A DNA stretch of 64,000 nt from Arthonia radiata (taxonomy: Eukaryota; Ascomycota; Arthoniomycetes; Arthoniales; Arthoniaceae), in NCBI GenBank assembly GCA_002989075.1, contig PSQN01000007.1, positions 372,001-436,000 on the forward strand, given 5' to 3'. The notes below the pieces were generated by a model, which saw nothing but the letters and a program-made list of their open reading frames with translations, was not told the origin of the DNA and did no database searches. Below are positions 1 through 12,020 of the stretch, in pieces (position 1 is the stretch's first letter; every line of letters starts with the position of its first letter). The position numbers and the translations under genes were made by a program.

Positions 1-2498
1 GTCAGTGGATCAGTTCCACGCCTAAACTTCACGGGGCTGTGTCTGTCTGATGCGGGAGCTGGGCTGCGCGGCAGTGATCTCACCACAGGCTTTGCCAGCG
101 GCGTGAGCGTGGCAGCCAGCTGGAACGTTGACCTGGCCTACGAGCGGGCGCTGTACATGGGCGCGGAGTTCAAACGGAAGGGTGCCCATGTCATCAATGG
201 CCCGGTCATTGGACCTCTTGGTCGGATAGCGCTGGACGGTAGAGCTTGGGTATGTGGAGCATATCATTGATTATCTACGAGCTTGGCCGAGATTCTTAAC
301 TATTGCAGAGCTGACACGTGTAACAGGAAGGCTTCGGTGTTGACCCATACCTAGCCGGTGCGTTGGCAAATGTGACTGTGGGAGGTTTGCAACAATCTGT
401 TATCACGGCAGTCAAGCACTACCTGGGCAACGAGCAAGAGACCCAACGTAATCCGGTGGGCAATGTCCCGTCCATCTCTACTGTCATGGATGACCAGACG
501 TTGCATGAGGTCTACCTCGTAAGTGCTAAACAAGCTGAGGGCGTTTCGAAGACACAAAGGACGACGCGATGCTGATCTTCCTGTGTCAGTGGCCATTCCA
601 GGATACAATACGTGCCGGCGCTGGATCGGTGATGTGCGTTTACAACAGGCTGAACTCCACTTACGGCTGCTCGAACGACTACACCCTAAATACGATCTTG
701 AAAGGAGAGCTTGGCTTTCCAGGTTTCGTGCTGTCCGACTGGGGTGCGCAACACGACGGCACCCCAAGTGCCAATGCAGGCCTTGATCTGGCCATGCCAA
801 ACTCCCCCTTCTGGCAGAACAACGCCCTCGTCGAGGCCTCGAACAATGGCAGCCTTAACAGCGGGCGTCTCCTCGAAATGGCTGAGCGTATACTTGGATC
901 GTGGTATCACGTGTTCAATGGTCCCGATGGCAACATCGATCTTGGTGTTGGGCTGCCTCTTGACAATACCGCGCCCCACGAACTCATTGAAGGCAGAGAC
1001 CCAATGTCGAAGCCATCTACACTGCAATCAGCTGTGGAGGGCCACGTCTTGCTTAAGAACACTAACGGCGCCCTCCCACTCAACAAGCCCAAGTTTCTCT
1101 CGCTCTTCGGCTACGACGCCAGGATACCACCGACAAACAATCCCAGCAGCTCCATTCTCAGCTTGTTCAATTTCGGTCTTCAGTCTGTCAACATCACACT
1201 CTTTGACCTGATCGGCGTGCTCACGGGTGGCGCAAACTCATCTGTGCCCGAGTCTGCTACCCTTGGTACTTGGCTAGGCGGCGGCGGCTCTGGAGCGGTC
1301 ACGGCTTCGTACTGGAGCGACCCATACTCTGCGATTCAAGCGCAGGCTTACGAAGATGACACGTATCTGCGTTGGGACTTCCAGTCAAGCTCGCCTGACG
1401 TCTCGGTTGCGTCAGACGCCTGCCTCGTCTTTATCAACGAGGGCGCTTCAGAAGGCGTTGACAGACGCGGCCTCGCAGACCCCGACTCAGACACGCTCGT
1501 CACGAACGTCGCGAACAAGTGCGCAAACACAATCGTCGTGATCCATAACGTCTGGATCCGCACAGTCGAGTCATGGTACGACCATCCGAACGTGACTGCG
1601 CTCATCTTCGCCCATCTACCCGGACAAGACTCAGGTCGAGCACTTGTAGAGGTGTTGTATGGCAAGCAGAGTCCCAGTGGTCGTCTACCTTACACGAATG
1701 CGAAGAGCGCCTTCGATTACGGACCGCTGCTAAACCCGTGCAAGCCTGATCCGAGCGACATGGATCCGCAGTGCTATTTCAATGAGGGCGTCAATATTGA
1801 TTATAGGTACTTTTTGGAGCATGACATCGAGCCGAGGTTTCCGTTTGGGTATGGCCTGACGTATTCGGAGTTCGAGTATAAGGATCTGAGCGTGGAGTGG
1901 ATCGAGCAGGTGAGTCCCACTTTTCTATCGTTGGTGCACACTTGCATCGTTGCATATTCGATCACGGCTTTGGAAACGCATACTGTGCAAGACTCGAGCT
2001 GCGAACAGCATCGGCAGCACGCCTCGTCGCCAAAGTATACCCTCAATTCGCCGGCATTGTCAACATACCTTCTCTCTATACCCCCACGCAATCTACAGGC
2101 AGCTCATCCACAACAGCCCACTAACACCCCTTCAGAACCCACCTACCCTCCCTCCATCCCCCGAACTCAAAGCCCCCGGCGGCATCACCTCGCTCTTCGC
2201 ACCCCTCGCCACCTCGACCTTCACCGTCACCAGCACAGGCTCGGTCGCAGCCGCCGAAGTCGCACAACTATACGTACAATTCCCTGGCGAGGCGAAGGTG
2301 AAGGTGTTACGCGGGTTTGCGAAGAAACTACTGCAGCCGGGCGAGAGTGCGCAGGTGACACTGGAGTTGACGAGGAGGGACATGAGTCGCTGGAATAGCG
2401 GGACGGGGAGTTGGGAGTTGCAGCAAGGAAGTTATGGGGTGAGTGTTGGGAAAGATGTGTTGGATCAGGGGGCGCTGGTGGGGGCGTTGGAGAGGTAG
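1..2498 (+). CDS. GH3 beta-glucosidase, 5' end cut by the window edge
   Basis: Family 3 glycoside hydrolase, which releases glucose from cellobiose and other beta-glucosides, normally secreted. Four exons are visible: 1-249 (frame starting at base 1), 327-518, 590-1909 and 2136-2498; all three introns (77, 71 and 226 nt) have GT..AG ends and restore the frame. In order I see the N-terminal barrel (LSDAGAGLRG, GPVIGPLGR), the substrate-binding KH of VKHYLGNEQE, the nucleophile Asp in VLSDWGAQHDG, the acid/base region FINEGASEGVDRRG in the second domain, and a C-terminal fibronectin-III-like domain (AEVAQLYVQFPG, then LQPGESAQV). The start and any signal peptide lie outside the window, with perhaps 60-80 residues missing. 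The family is clear; the exact substrate is not. Confidence 0.93.
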
Positions 2499-2737
2499 TG
2501 GAGTGGGTGATATGTAGTAGTATAGTGTAATGTATATTTGAAGATTTATCAAGGTGTGTCTGGAGGTGGTGACTACGGGCTCGCTTCCGCTGATTGAGCA
2601 GCGTCGGCGGGTTGGCGAATGGTGGTGAGACGATAGCTCTTTGTATACCCTCAGTCGTTGACCGTCTATTCATCTGCCACTCGAGCAATATCTTCAGCTT
2701 GCGTGCACTCTTAGCCGCACCACCAAGACGTCTCCGC

Positions 2738-3693
2738 TCAAGTCTTCGAATGCACACACAGCCCTATTCCGCCGAGCACGAGCGCCGTGCCTATCCATGT
2801 ATCTGATGTCTGTCAGTGCACACTCCCAATTGATACCGTATGCTGAGCGCTGCAGTTCTCGCAGTCTTGAGTGCGAACGAGAACTTGGAAAAGAATGGGG
2901 GAGTGCCTCACCTCTCGTTATAATCTTCCCCTCCGCCCACCACTCGCCCACCACCGTAAAAAGGAACGCCAGCGAATTCGTGATGGGCACTGTTAGGCTG
3001 AGTTCTGCGTTCGTCAGCACATCTTCATACAGAAGCCATCTCACACGAGGCATCCTCTCATCCTGCATATTGCAACATGTATTCGTCATCTATCCCTATG
3101 GTTGAGTTCTGACATTGACCTCTCAGCGGGCAGAGCCCCGATCTTAATGCAGTGAAAGGAGAAGCAACTCACCAGCCCGCCCAACTAAAACAAAAAACCA
3201 CACGCTCCCCGTGACGTTGCACAAGAAGGGAATCGCATACGCCGGCCGTCGTAGCATGTCGATGACGGCGAAGAAGGCTTTGAGGATGTATTTTGTGATG
3301 AAATTCCTGTTGGGGTCGTCGACGGATGCGTGTACGGTCGGCTGGTTACGTCAGTACACCCTCACTCTGGATCGTTGAACCCAAGCGCGGCACGGTAGAG
3401 GTGCATGCGTGCTGCAGAGATGGCATCGGGCCTTGCGCAATGGAGACCAAAGGCGAGAACAACAAAGACTGACGCGTATGCAGAAGATGAGGCGGAAGTA
3501 TAGAGAGGAGAAAGTATGTAGGAGCACGAGAAAAGACAAAACAAACCGTATACCCCAATGCGGCCCTCCGCATAAACGGCGTCGTCAATCCCCACGCGGC
3601 GCCTACGAACAGAAACGCGATCATCCACCTCACGGGATTCACACCCACATTCACCGCAGCCCCACCATTCGAAGCAGGGGCGTTCGGATCCAT
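2738..3693 (-). CDS. TMEM234-like small membrane protein
   Basis: A 143-residue multi-pass protein from four exons: 3693-3554, 3306-3173, 3004-2912 and 2802-2738. All joins keep the phase and end at one stop. The product shows the TMEM234 (former UPF0546) pattern: a first helix with AAWGLTTPFMRR, a middle block IDMLRRPAYAIPFLCNVTGS, the strongly conserved ELSLTVPITNSLAF, then GEWW and a last helix WIGTALVLGGIGLCV. Length and order match the family, which resembles small EamA-type transporters; the molecular role is not established. I chose ATG 3693 because it gives the usual family length. An in-frame ATG at 3816 would add 41 residues containing a Thr-Pro repeat. The gene is convergent with the beta-glucosidase, 239 bp away. 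Confidence 0.85.
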
Positions 3694-3740
3694 ATTTATC
3701 ACCTCTAACCCTTCAAATACCGCGGGAAAGCTCCACGTAG

Positions 3741-3770
3741 CCGTCGGCGTCGGCGTCGGCGTCGGCGTGG
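3741..3770. repeat. GTCGGC hexanucleotide microsatellite
   Basis: About four tandem copies of gtcggc with partial ends. On the minus strand it lies just 5' of the preferred TMEM234 start and would encode a Thr-Pro run if the upstream ATG at 3816 is used. Confidence 0.8.
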
Positions 3771-3879
3771 ACGGCGAAAAGGTGTCGTGCAGCGGAACGG
3801 TTTTCTGCTGAACCAAGATCCACCGGGTGGTGGGGAGGTCTAACGACGAGGATTTGGTGGATGTTGGTGCGGGTGGCTG

Positions 3880-4026
3880 TCAGTGGATGTAATCGTGTAC
3901 GGCCCAAACGATTGTGACTGCGATCAGGATCAAGGATAGGATGTACACGAGGTTGTCGTCCCAGGTATTAATGGTAGGCTTGGCGCCAAGACCTTTCTTC
4001 CTCTTGCTTTGGGAGCGCGAGGACAT
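3880..4026 (-). CDS. 48-residue single-span membrane protein
   Basis: A short ORF from ATG 4026 to a stop at 3880-3882. The first 20 residues are basic and Ser-rich (SRSQSKRKKG), followed by an amphipathic linker TINTWDDN and one hydrophobic stretch of about 19 residues (LVYILSLILIAVTIVWAV) ending in HDYIH. That layout suggests a tail-anchored or small type II membrane protein with a basic cytosolic head. I do not recognise the family. The reading frame extends upstream to 4254, but that part is Pro/His-rich and looks non-coding. It sits 64 bp upstream of the longest possible TMEM234 ORF, on the same strand, and could instead belong to its transcript. Confidence 0.5.
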   Translation of the reverse strand: MSSRSQSKRKKGLGAKPTINTWDDNLVYILSLILIAVTIVWAVHDYIH

Positions 4027-4545
4027 GTTTTTGGCGCCGGATTTTGAGTGTAAGAAAGGGGTCTGCTGCGTCGCTTGATATGGGTTGTTTGGGATGGACT
4101 GCGCAAAGGTCTTGTGGCTATGCGAATTTGGGTGGCAGTAATGTGATGGGCGAGGCTGTTTGGGTTCAGGGAATGGAAAACGACGAGGCCGAAGAGGTTG
4201 CGGAGGATGGGACATGGATAGCAGGTACTCGCAGGTGATTGCAAAAGATAACAAAATTCAGCATGCACGTGTGCAAGAGAAAAGGCTGAGTCAGCATGAG
4301 GATCGCAAGCAAGGGATACGTCGTGCCAACACGATTCAACACAGAGAAGAATAAGGATGCTTTCGAGGATAGTTTGTAATGCCAATCGTACGCTTCAGTC
4401 GACATCGATACTCTGGATGCTCGCCCTGTCATCCTCACGGATTGGACGCGCCAATGCCAGCGGTGCTGTTCAACGCCACGCAATGCTCCTCGCTCCTCAC
4501 TCCTCGCTATGCTCGGACACTTTCTAGTGATACGTACGCCACGCA
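4027..4545. other. Intergenic, nothing recognised
   Basis: 519 bp between the 3' end of the PNUTS-like gene and the start of the 48-residue ORF, both minus strand. It probably holds the scaffold gene's 3' UTR and the small gene's promoter. Overlapping short ORFs here have no recognisable domain. Confidence 0.6.
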
Positions 4546-7500
4546 TCATCCATCCTCGTGCCGATACGTGCACTGCGAACCCTTGTTACACCGACCGTCC
4601 TTATAGTACTTACACGTCTGCGTGTAGAAGCTCTTCGGATTTGGCGTCTTCTTGCCCATGTTCTTCTGCCTCTTGAACTCATTGGAATCATCGTCATCGT
4701 CATTCTGCTCGCGCCACCGCTTCCTAGCCTCATTCTCGTAAGTACTGCTTGCATCTTGCGTTTGCTGCTGGGGTTGTTGCCACATGTTCGCGTTGGGTAT
4801 ACCTGCTACGGCGTACTGGTGCGCAGCTTGGAACATTGGATTCTGAGGATCAAAGCCGGACATCTGTGGCATACTCGCCATTTGAGGGTACTGCATTTGA
4901 GGCGGTGGCGGAGGAGGGGGAGGCATCGCTGGCGATTGCTGAGGGAGGCCGCTCTGGAGTGTAGCCAGAAGAGCCGCGACGTTTTGCGGTGGCTGGTTTA
5001 CCGGCGGAACGGGCTGAGTTTGCTGTTGATTCTGGCTGGCGTTCAGATTCGCAAGGATGACGTTCATGTCGGTGGCAGCTGGCGGTTGACCGTATACCTG
5101 CGAGGGCAGCATTGGCGGGGCTGGTGGTGCCGACTGGGCGTTCACGTTCCCGATGTTGGAGATGAGGTTCGCGAGGGTCGCTTGCATAGGTGGTGCAGGC
5201 ACACCAGGTTGAGGACCAAGTGCGCTCAAGATGGCATTGATGTCAGGGTTTGATCCTACCGGCGGATCTGGCTCACGAGGCTGGATTTTCTGGACCTCTT
5301 CAATGCGCCCGTTGAGGGTATCTGTTGTGCCAAAATCCTTCCGTTCGATCTCGATACCATCAGAACCAGGTCCTGGTTCTGAGGGACTTGGAGGGATATC
5401 TGAACGCTCGGGATACACTGCCACCAAAGTACTTGCTTCTCGTTCCTGCTGCGCAGTCTTCTCTGGACACTCTGGCTTTAGTGGCCCGCCACCATACGGC
5501 TCATAGTTCAGGACGACCTTGGCGACGATCTCCTGGAATTCAACCTTCGTCGGCTGCTTCCATGCGCGCCAAACCTGCTCCACAGGGTCGCCATGCTCTG
5601 TATCGTCTTCTTCATCTACATCCATCATTTCGTGATGCCGCTGGTGCAGCTTGAACATCTTGCCTTCGTTGCCGACGTCGTTGACATCGCGCATCTGGCT
5701 CGCATCATGGCCAAGCTCTTCGTCAGGATCATGTTCGAAGGTGCGTACTTCCACAAGACTCTCTTCTGGCTTGAACGAAACTCGCAGGCTCTTTCGCGAC
5801 TCGCGTCGCAGGCGTTTAGCGCGCTGTTCTGGTGTCTCATTTAGGCGAATGTCATCCGACCTAGACTCCCTGGGCTTGTCGTCTTTTGCTCGCTCGACAT
5901 CGGCAAGCACAGAAGCAAACGAGAAGCCAGCAGGTGAGGCGGCGCTTGGTTTGGATTCAGTTGCAGATCTGTCACGTGATTAGCGTTGGGACACCCTACT
6001 GCAAACGGACAACGCGAGACATACTTGGTGGTTGGGGCAGGCTTGGCTTGGCCGGCCGTTGGTTTCGCAACAGGGCGCTTTGCTGACTGCAAACTCGATA
6101 TAAAACTAGAAGACTTCGCGACCGCTGGGCCAGATGCCTTGCTCGTTGTAGTCGTCGTGACTGGTTTCCTGGCTGTCGCAGATTCTCCGGGTTTAGCTGC
6201 GACTTTCTTCGCGGGCTGATCATTGGAGCTATTTTCGGCTGGCCGAGGACGTTTCACACCAGCAGCATTTTGTGGCGATTTAGGACCGTTCTCAGACTTG
6301 GAATCCTTATCACCGCTCGATGTCCGTACCAGCGGCTTTGGTGCATCTCTCTTCTTTTTAGATGCCGCAATAGCATTATTCTCGATGCGCTTTGCAAGAA
6401 GCTTGACCTTATCATCCCCACGTTTGCCGAAGCGAGTCAGAAGCTTGCCTACATTGCTCTTTTCAAGTGTCCCGCTATCAAAGAGCTTGCACTTTGATAG
6501 AAACTGCGATTCGCCATTAGTGATTGTAACCAGTCGAAAGAAACTGCATCACACACCTGCAGGATAGCTAGTACTACACCGCTACCGTAGTCAGTCTCCT
6601 TGATGCGATCCTGCAAGAAAACAGCCATCATGCCCACACCAGCCAAAGACGAACCAAAACTGGCACGTGTTAGCGCATCGTACACTAGCGCAATATGGCG
6701 GAAGCACCTACTGATCTAGTATGTCTGGGTGACCGTACTCGTTAGCCGCTTTAAGGGCGGCCTCGAGCATATCGAGCTGATTTTTAACCCGCTCCTTCAG
6801 CAGTGGAATCTCGTGAACCTTTTTCGCGGCTTCCGCATCCTTTACTGCGTTATTATCGGATTTCCATCTATCTTTGATGGTCGAGAGAATCTCATGAAAG
6901 TCTTTCAAGCCCTCACGAATGCTTTGAGCAGGAACGGCAGAGCTCCCTGACCGCCACAAGCACTTGATGGTGTCGTACCGCGTCGCGTCACGTGGCTTGC
7001 TTGGTCGAGTTGCGGGAAGTGGTGGCTTGTCAGGCTCCTCATCAGACGACTCGTACTCTGAGTCCGACGTCTCTTCGCTAGACGAGTCCTCTTCTTTCTT
7101 GATCCTCTGGGTGGTAAGTTTGCCAGAAGAGTCGAGTTGAGCGGGAATGCTTTGGCTTCCGCTCAGCCCCGACTTCTTGGAAAGCTTTTTGTTGATTTTG
7201 GCCTTCAGTCTGCTATCACTGGCAAGCAGACGTTTAATGTCGTTGCGTGACTTTCGAAGATAGTAGATAGGAATTGATGACTTCGAGATTGGGTACTCAT
7301 AGGGCTCTTGGCCGACATCGAGGTACGCTGTGAGGCCTCTTGAGCTCGTTGCTTGCCTCAAGCGGTCCGCATTGATGACGACAAAATTGCCCGCAGAGTC
7401 GCCCCTTGGCAGATTGAGCGGCACTGAGCGGGGCTTGGTAACCGTGCTTGGGCCTTGCGTATTCTGGAACACAAAAAGTCAGATAAAGTGAGATTCGGCG

Positions 7501-8083
7501 ATGCGCAACATTTACATACTTGAGATACACCCGCTCCGCTATGAGGAACATTATTTCCTGATGCGTATGGGTTGCTTTGCAGTGCTTCCGGAGACACGGT
7601 ACTCGTACCACCTCCGTACGGATTTCCCGGTAGCTGAGCATTGAAACGACCTTGCGCATTGCTCGCTTGGCTGCTCAAACTTGAAGGTGAGATTGTTGAC
7701 GAGTTATACTGATGCTGGAGATAGCCCGTGAAGTTGTTTGCATTGCCACCAAATCCTACGTTGCCTCTACTACCTGTGAAATTGTTGGCAAATGATGAAG
7801 CGGAGAAGATTTGGTCTGGTCGAGCACCAGGTCGAAATGTGGCAGGTTGTTGCAGATGCTGTTGCGAGCCAGGATCGGCCCAGCCTGGACCCGAGTTCCC
7901 AGAAACATTATATTGTTCTGGCGTGTAATTCCAGCTCTGATCAAGAGATTCACCATGTCCGCTACCAAGAAACCCATCAATGCTGCTAAAGGCATCATTA
8001 TTAAAGAAGGAGGAGTTATTATGCGGTTGATGCGATTCCGCATTGGACGCTTGGTGATGGTCGGAATTACTAAAGTTGGACAT
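4546..8083 (-). CDS. PNUTS-like PP1 scaffold (TFIIS-N-like, RVxF, CCCH finger)
   Basis: Five exons (8083-7520, 7463-6712, 6659-6557, 6503-6025, 5968-4546) join in phase to 1106 residues. The N-terminal about 190 residues are Asn/Ser/Gly-rich. Around residues 440-515 lies a helical stretch with VVLAILQFLSKC and SNVGKLLTRFGKRGDDKVKLLAKRI, which resembles the TFIIS N-terminal/LW domain. RVSF at residues 695-698, inside KSLRVSFKPEE, is a canonical PP1-docking RVxF motif. A Gln/Pro-rich region follows, and the last 25 residues form a C-x7-C-x5-C-x3-H zinc finger. This combination and order is that of PPP1R10/PNUTS, which targets PP1 to chromatin and the 3'-end processing and termination machinery. 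The assignment is by architecture, not alignment. The 52-nt intron at 6711-6660 is the least certain join. Confidence 0.78.
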
Positions 8084-8929
8084 GGTCAAGTATTCCACTC
8101 AGAAGAAACGTGGCACCGCTCCAAATCCACAAACAGCATGTACCCCCTCCGCAACGTGCAGACGCCCGCCGACGTCGAGTTTGTATGCTCCCCGTGGTCT
8201 TTTTCGAGGTTGTGTGTTCGACAATGACTTGTGTGAATGATCTTGAGAGGGTTCCAGGTGGATGTAAGAGATTTGGTGTGGGGGTCGGGCGAACCGTGGC
8301 CTCGATCGCGTTATCGTCACCACCGATCAGGCACCTCACAGACGCCTCTGATGGCAGGCCAGGAGCACTGCTGTCACAGATGGCGAAAATAACACCCTTC
8401 GAATGCAATGCAGAACGCGTTGAAGTTGATGGCCAAATCAGTTCCCTGATCCGAAGTCTGCTCACACAAGCGTGAGCCCAACAATTCTCCTTAGCTTCAC
8501 GCGCGACGACCCATCGCTATCGAGAGAGACTTTATTTCCCATCGATTGTCAGAGCATTGACAAAGCAAAGAGGAGCTATTGAAGGTTGGAAGGGTATGAG
8601 TGCAGATGCGGAGGATGAGGGAAGGTTGTTGATGGTGGAGAAGAGATTTGTTGCGTAGAGGGGTCGAGCTCCTACTTCATCTCGCTTCCCGCCAAGACTT
8701 TCTTATGTAAGCAAGATTTTCTGTCGCCAGAGGATGCCTTGGGAATGATGCGCCTCGAATTGCAAGCTTTCCCTTTCACTGATTGACGTATTCCTGAGCT
8801 TGTTGATGCTTCTGTCGGTACCTTAAACTTGCCTCTTGGCAATCATCAGAATCAGGCTCCTACAGAGTGCCGTAATACAACGGAACCCATGGCTTGAGAC
8901 CGGCTTCTGAGGACGAGAAACCTCCCACC
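8084..8929. promoter_or_regulatory. Shared divergent upstream region of the PNUTS-like gene and sly1
   Basis: 846 bp between two divergent start codons (8083 minus, 8930 plus), so it should hold both promoters and 5' UTRs. ORFs in it are short, overlap on both strands and show no domain. No specific operator could be identified by eye. Confidence 0.6.
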
Positions 8930-11085
8930 ATGGCAGCAGCTTTCCAGACCCTGCGCGCTCGTCAAATCGGTCAGTCCTCATGCATTGAGCCTGCAATTGC
9001 CGTGCTGATAGTTCTCCAGCATCTGTCGAAAAGATACTCAATCTCAATACCGAACCCAAGCGCGACCCGCAAGAAGCCAGTGACCAGGTGAGTGGTCAGA
9101 GCTCCAACGCGCAGACCGCTGCAATCCTCAATCCAGAAGGCGAGCCAATATGGAAGGTCCTGGTGTTCGACAACCTTGGCCGTGACGTTATCAGCAGCGT
9201 TCTGCGAGTCAACGACCTGCGTGCTTGGGGTATCACAATCCACCTCAACCTGAACACGACAAGGCATATGATTCCCGATGTGCCTGTGCTATACCTTATT
9301 GAACCAACGTCGCAGAACATTCAGACCATCACCTCCGACCTCTCCCGTGGATTGTACTCGCCAGCATACATTAACTTCCTCTCTTCAGTCCCTCGACCCG
9401 TCCTTGAAGACTTCGCAACGCAGATCGCTACAGCAAATGTCGCGGAGAATATATCCCAAGTATACGATCAGTATCTGAACTTTATTGTCAGCGAGCCTGA
9501 TCTGTTCAGCCTTGGTATGGGTTACGACACATATTGGACAATGAACAGCGCGAAGACCACGGATGAGCAGATGGACTCAAGTGTGGACAGGATTGTGAGC
9601 GGTCTATTCAGTGTTGCGGTTACGATGGGCGTGATTCCAATCATTAGATGTCCGAAGTCAGGCGCAGCAGAGGTAATTGCTGCGAAGCTTGACCGCAAGC
9701 TCCGGGATCATTTGCTACAATCCAAGGATAACCTATTCTCTACAGCCAATCAGCGGCCGTCATCGTCTTCTGGACAGACTGCATCACGGCCTGTTTTGAT
9801 CATTGTTGACCGGAATGTTGATATAGTGCCGATGCTTTCCCATTCCTGGACCTACCAGAGCTTGGTCCACGACGTGCTCAATATGCACCTAAATCGAATC
9901 ACCGTCGAAGTGCCGGCGGAAGAAGGCAAGACCGCTGTCAAGCGTTCTTATGATCTCAACACCAACGACTTTTTCTGGGCAAAGAACGCTAGCTCACCGT
10001 TTCCGTTCGTCGCGGAGGACATCGATGCGCAATTAACAAAGTATAGAGACGACGCTAATGAGGTTACTAGAGGAACGGGCGCATCTTCCATCGAAGACCT
10101 GCAGGCGGACGCGAATGCTGCTCATCATCTGAAGGCAGCGATTACATTGCTGCCGGAGCTCAGAGAACGAAAGAGTACACTCGACATGCACATGAACATC
10201 CTTTCAGCACTCATGGAAGGCATCAAGAATCGGCAACTAGACAATTACTACCAACTTGAAGAGACTATCTCAAAACAGACCAAGGCACAGATACTTGAAA
10301 CGATCAAAGCGAACGACAAAGGCTCTCAGCCAATGGACAAGCTTCGACTGTTCATCATCTGGGTCTTGAGTATTGATCAGGACCTATCGCGGGCAGACAT
10401 GGAGCAATTTGAGGAAGCCCTCAAACAGACTGGCGTTGACACGTCACCACTGGCGTACGTTCGCCAAGTACGACAAATATCACGGATGACCATGATGTCA
10501 ACCCAGCCAGCTCAGCAACAGCCGCAATCCACCTCCGCAGATCTGTTTCGCGGATTCAGCAATATCTCGTCACGTTTGACAGACCGCTTCAAAGACGCGG
10601 GAATTGGTGCCAATTTCGACAACTTGATCTCTGGCGTGAAGACGTTCTTACCAGCGAACCGCGACTTGACTCTGACGAAGATCACGGAGTCGATCATGGA
10701 TCCAGCAAATGCATCGTCAAGTGCTATCGCAAAGACGGAGAGCTATCTCTATTTTGACCCGCGAAACGCCAATGCCCGCGGCATCATTCCAAGTGCAAGC
10801 CAAGCACGAAGTCAGCAAACTGGCATGCCTGGCGCTTTGAATGGCGTGGGTCGTGGCATCGAAGCCAGTTTTGGACAAAAGCGTCAAGGCTTCAACGAGG
10901 CCATAGTGTTCCCGGTTGGTGGTGGCAGCATGGATGAGTATGGCAATCTTCAAGAATGGGCAAAACGCAGCAGTGGTGCAGCGCAAGGCCCAAAGCGGAG
11001 GGTTGTCTACGGATCAACCGAACTGGTCAACGCTGAGGAGTTCCTGACTAAGGAGCTGGCGAGACTTGGTCAAGAAAGCACGTGA
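8930..11085 (+). CDS. sly1: Sly1, Sec1/Munc18-family SNARE regulator
   Basis: A 701-residue protein from exons 8930-8969 and 9020-11085 with a 50-nt intron after codon 13. The start sits in CCACCATGG, a strong fungal initiation context. The protein begins [20 protein letters not shown] and continues with the typical SM-protein start [20 protein letters not shown], then [18 protein letters not shown], the domain-2 block [30 protein letters not shown], and a C-terminal [14 protein letters not shown] segment characteristic of Sly1. Sly1 binds the syntaxin Sed5 and promotes SNARE assembly for ER-Golgi traffic. The length matches the family (about 650-700). Nothing looks damaged. Confidence 0.96.
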
Positions 11086-12020
11086 AGCGAACAGCCCGTA
11101 CTGACATGCATGAAAATGCCATTCACTGCTGGCTGCTGAAAGCAACAGCTGTCGCCTACATTGGCCGCATACGCCGTTTCAATAGCTAGGACTGCGCTCG
11201 AGACCATTCTATTACGCGGACATGCCTCCGCAACAGGTCCACATGAGCTCTATAGGATGGCTGAGTCGGTGCGGCAGGCGTTAGACAGTGCAGCTGGGAC
11301 GCCGAAACCACATTGGCTGTCTCAGCATCAAGAGGAACCCGGCTCTGTACACTGGGGGCCATTCCCGCGGCTGCGGAGGCATGGCACAAAAACGGTCATG
11401 TTCCACGCCACGCATGAGAGCATCTCAAAGGCGCATGAAATCTAGCTGAGAGAGCTGCGTAAGTCGGAAACGCGAGACGGAAATGATTCTGACTACAGCG
11501 ACGCTTCGGTCGCTCTCTGCTAATCCAGTCAAGAAATGAACAAGGAGGCAGTGACTTCACGATTTGATGGGCTGGGCAGCCATAGCAAGGGGACCTGACG
11601 TTGCGACGCACGACAGTCGAGGAATGTGTCGTTAAGTTGTCTCAGCGACAGTCGGATGCCGGCAGTCACGTTCTTCCTGTTAGTAGCCATTCGTAATTGC
11701 AGGGGTGGCTCCAAACTACAAATCTAATTCCACATGGCAAGATAACCAACAAGGACGGCATTAGTATCTCAAGTACCGCGGCTAAGGTGAAATAGTCTTT
11801 GATCGCAACGAGGACCGGTATTCCTCCTTGCAAAGAAGAATACTTTGGTGACGCGAAAAGGGCGCGTCCCGTGCACGGGCCAAGTTTTGCGATGATGGAG
11901 ATAAGATAGTCAACTCCATCAGCGCGTCCGACGCGTCGTCCAAGCTTCCTCCACCCTCACCCTCAGCTCACTCCTGCATGCTTGATATTACTTGCAGTAC
12001 TCTTGACCGAAATTGCAGAA
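11086..12020. other. Intergenic, nothing recognised
   Basis: 935 bp between two plus-strand genes; it should hold the sly1 3' UTR and the mrc1 promoter. Only short overlapping ORFs without domains; no tRNA or repeat structure seen. Confidence 0.6.

Noticed and set aside
4558-5253. A 231-codon ORF antisense to the PNUTS-like gene
   Set aside because: Leu/Arg-rich composition typical of a complement frame; the minus-strand gene there has a zinc finger and clear coding character.
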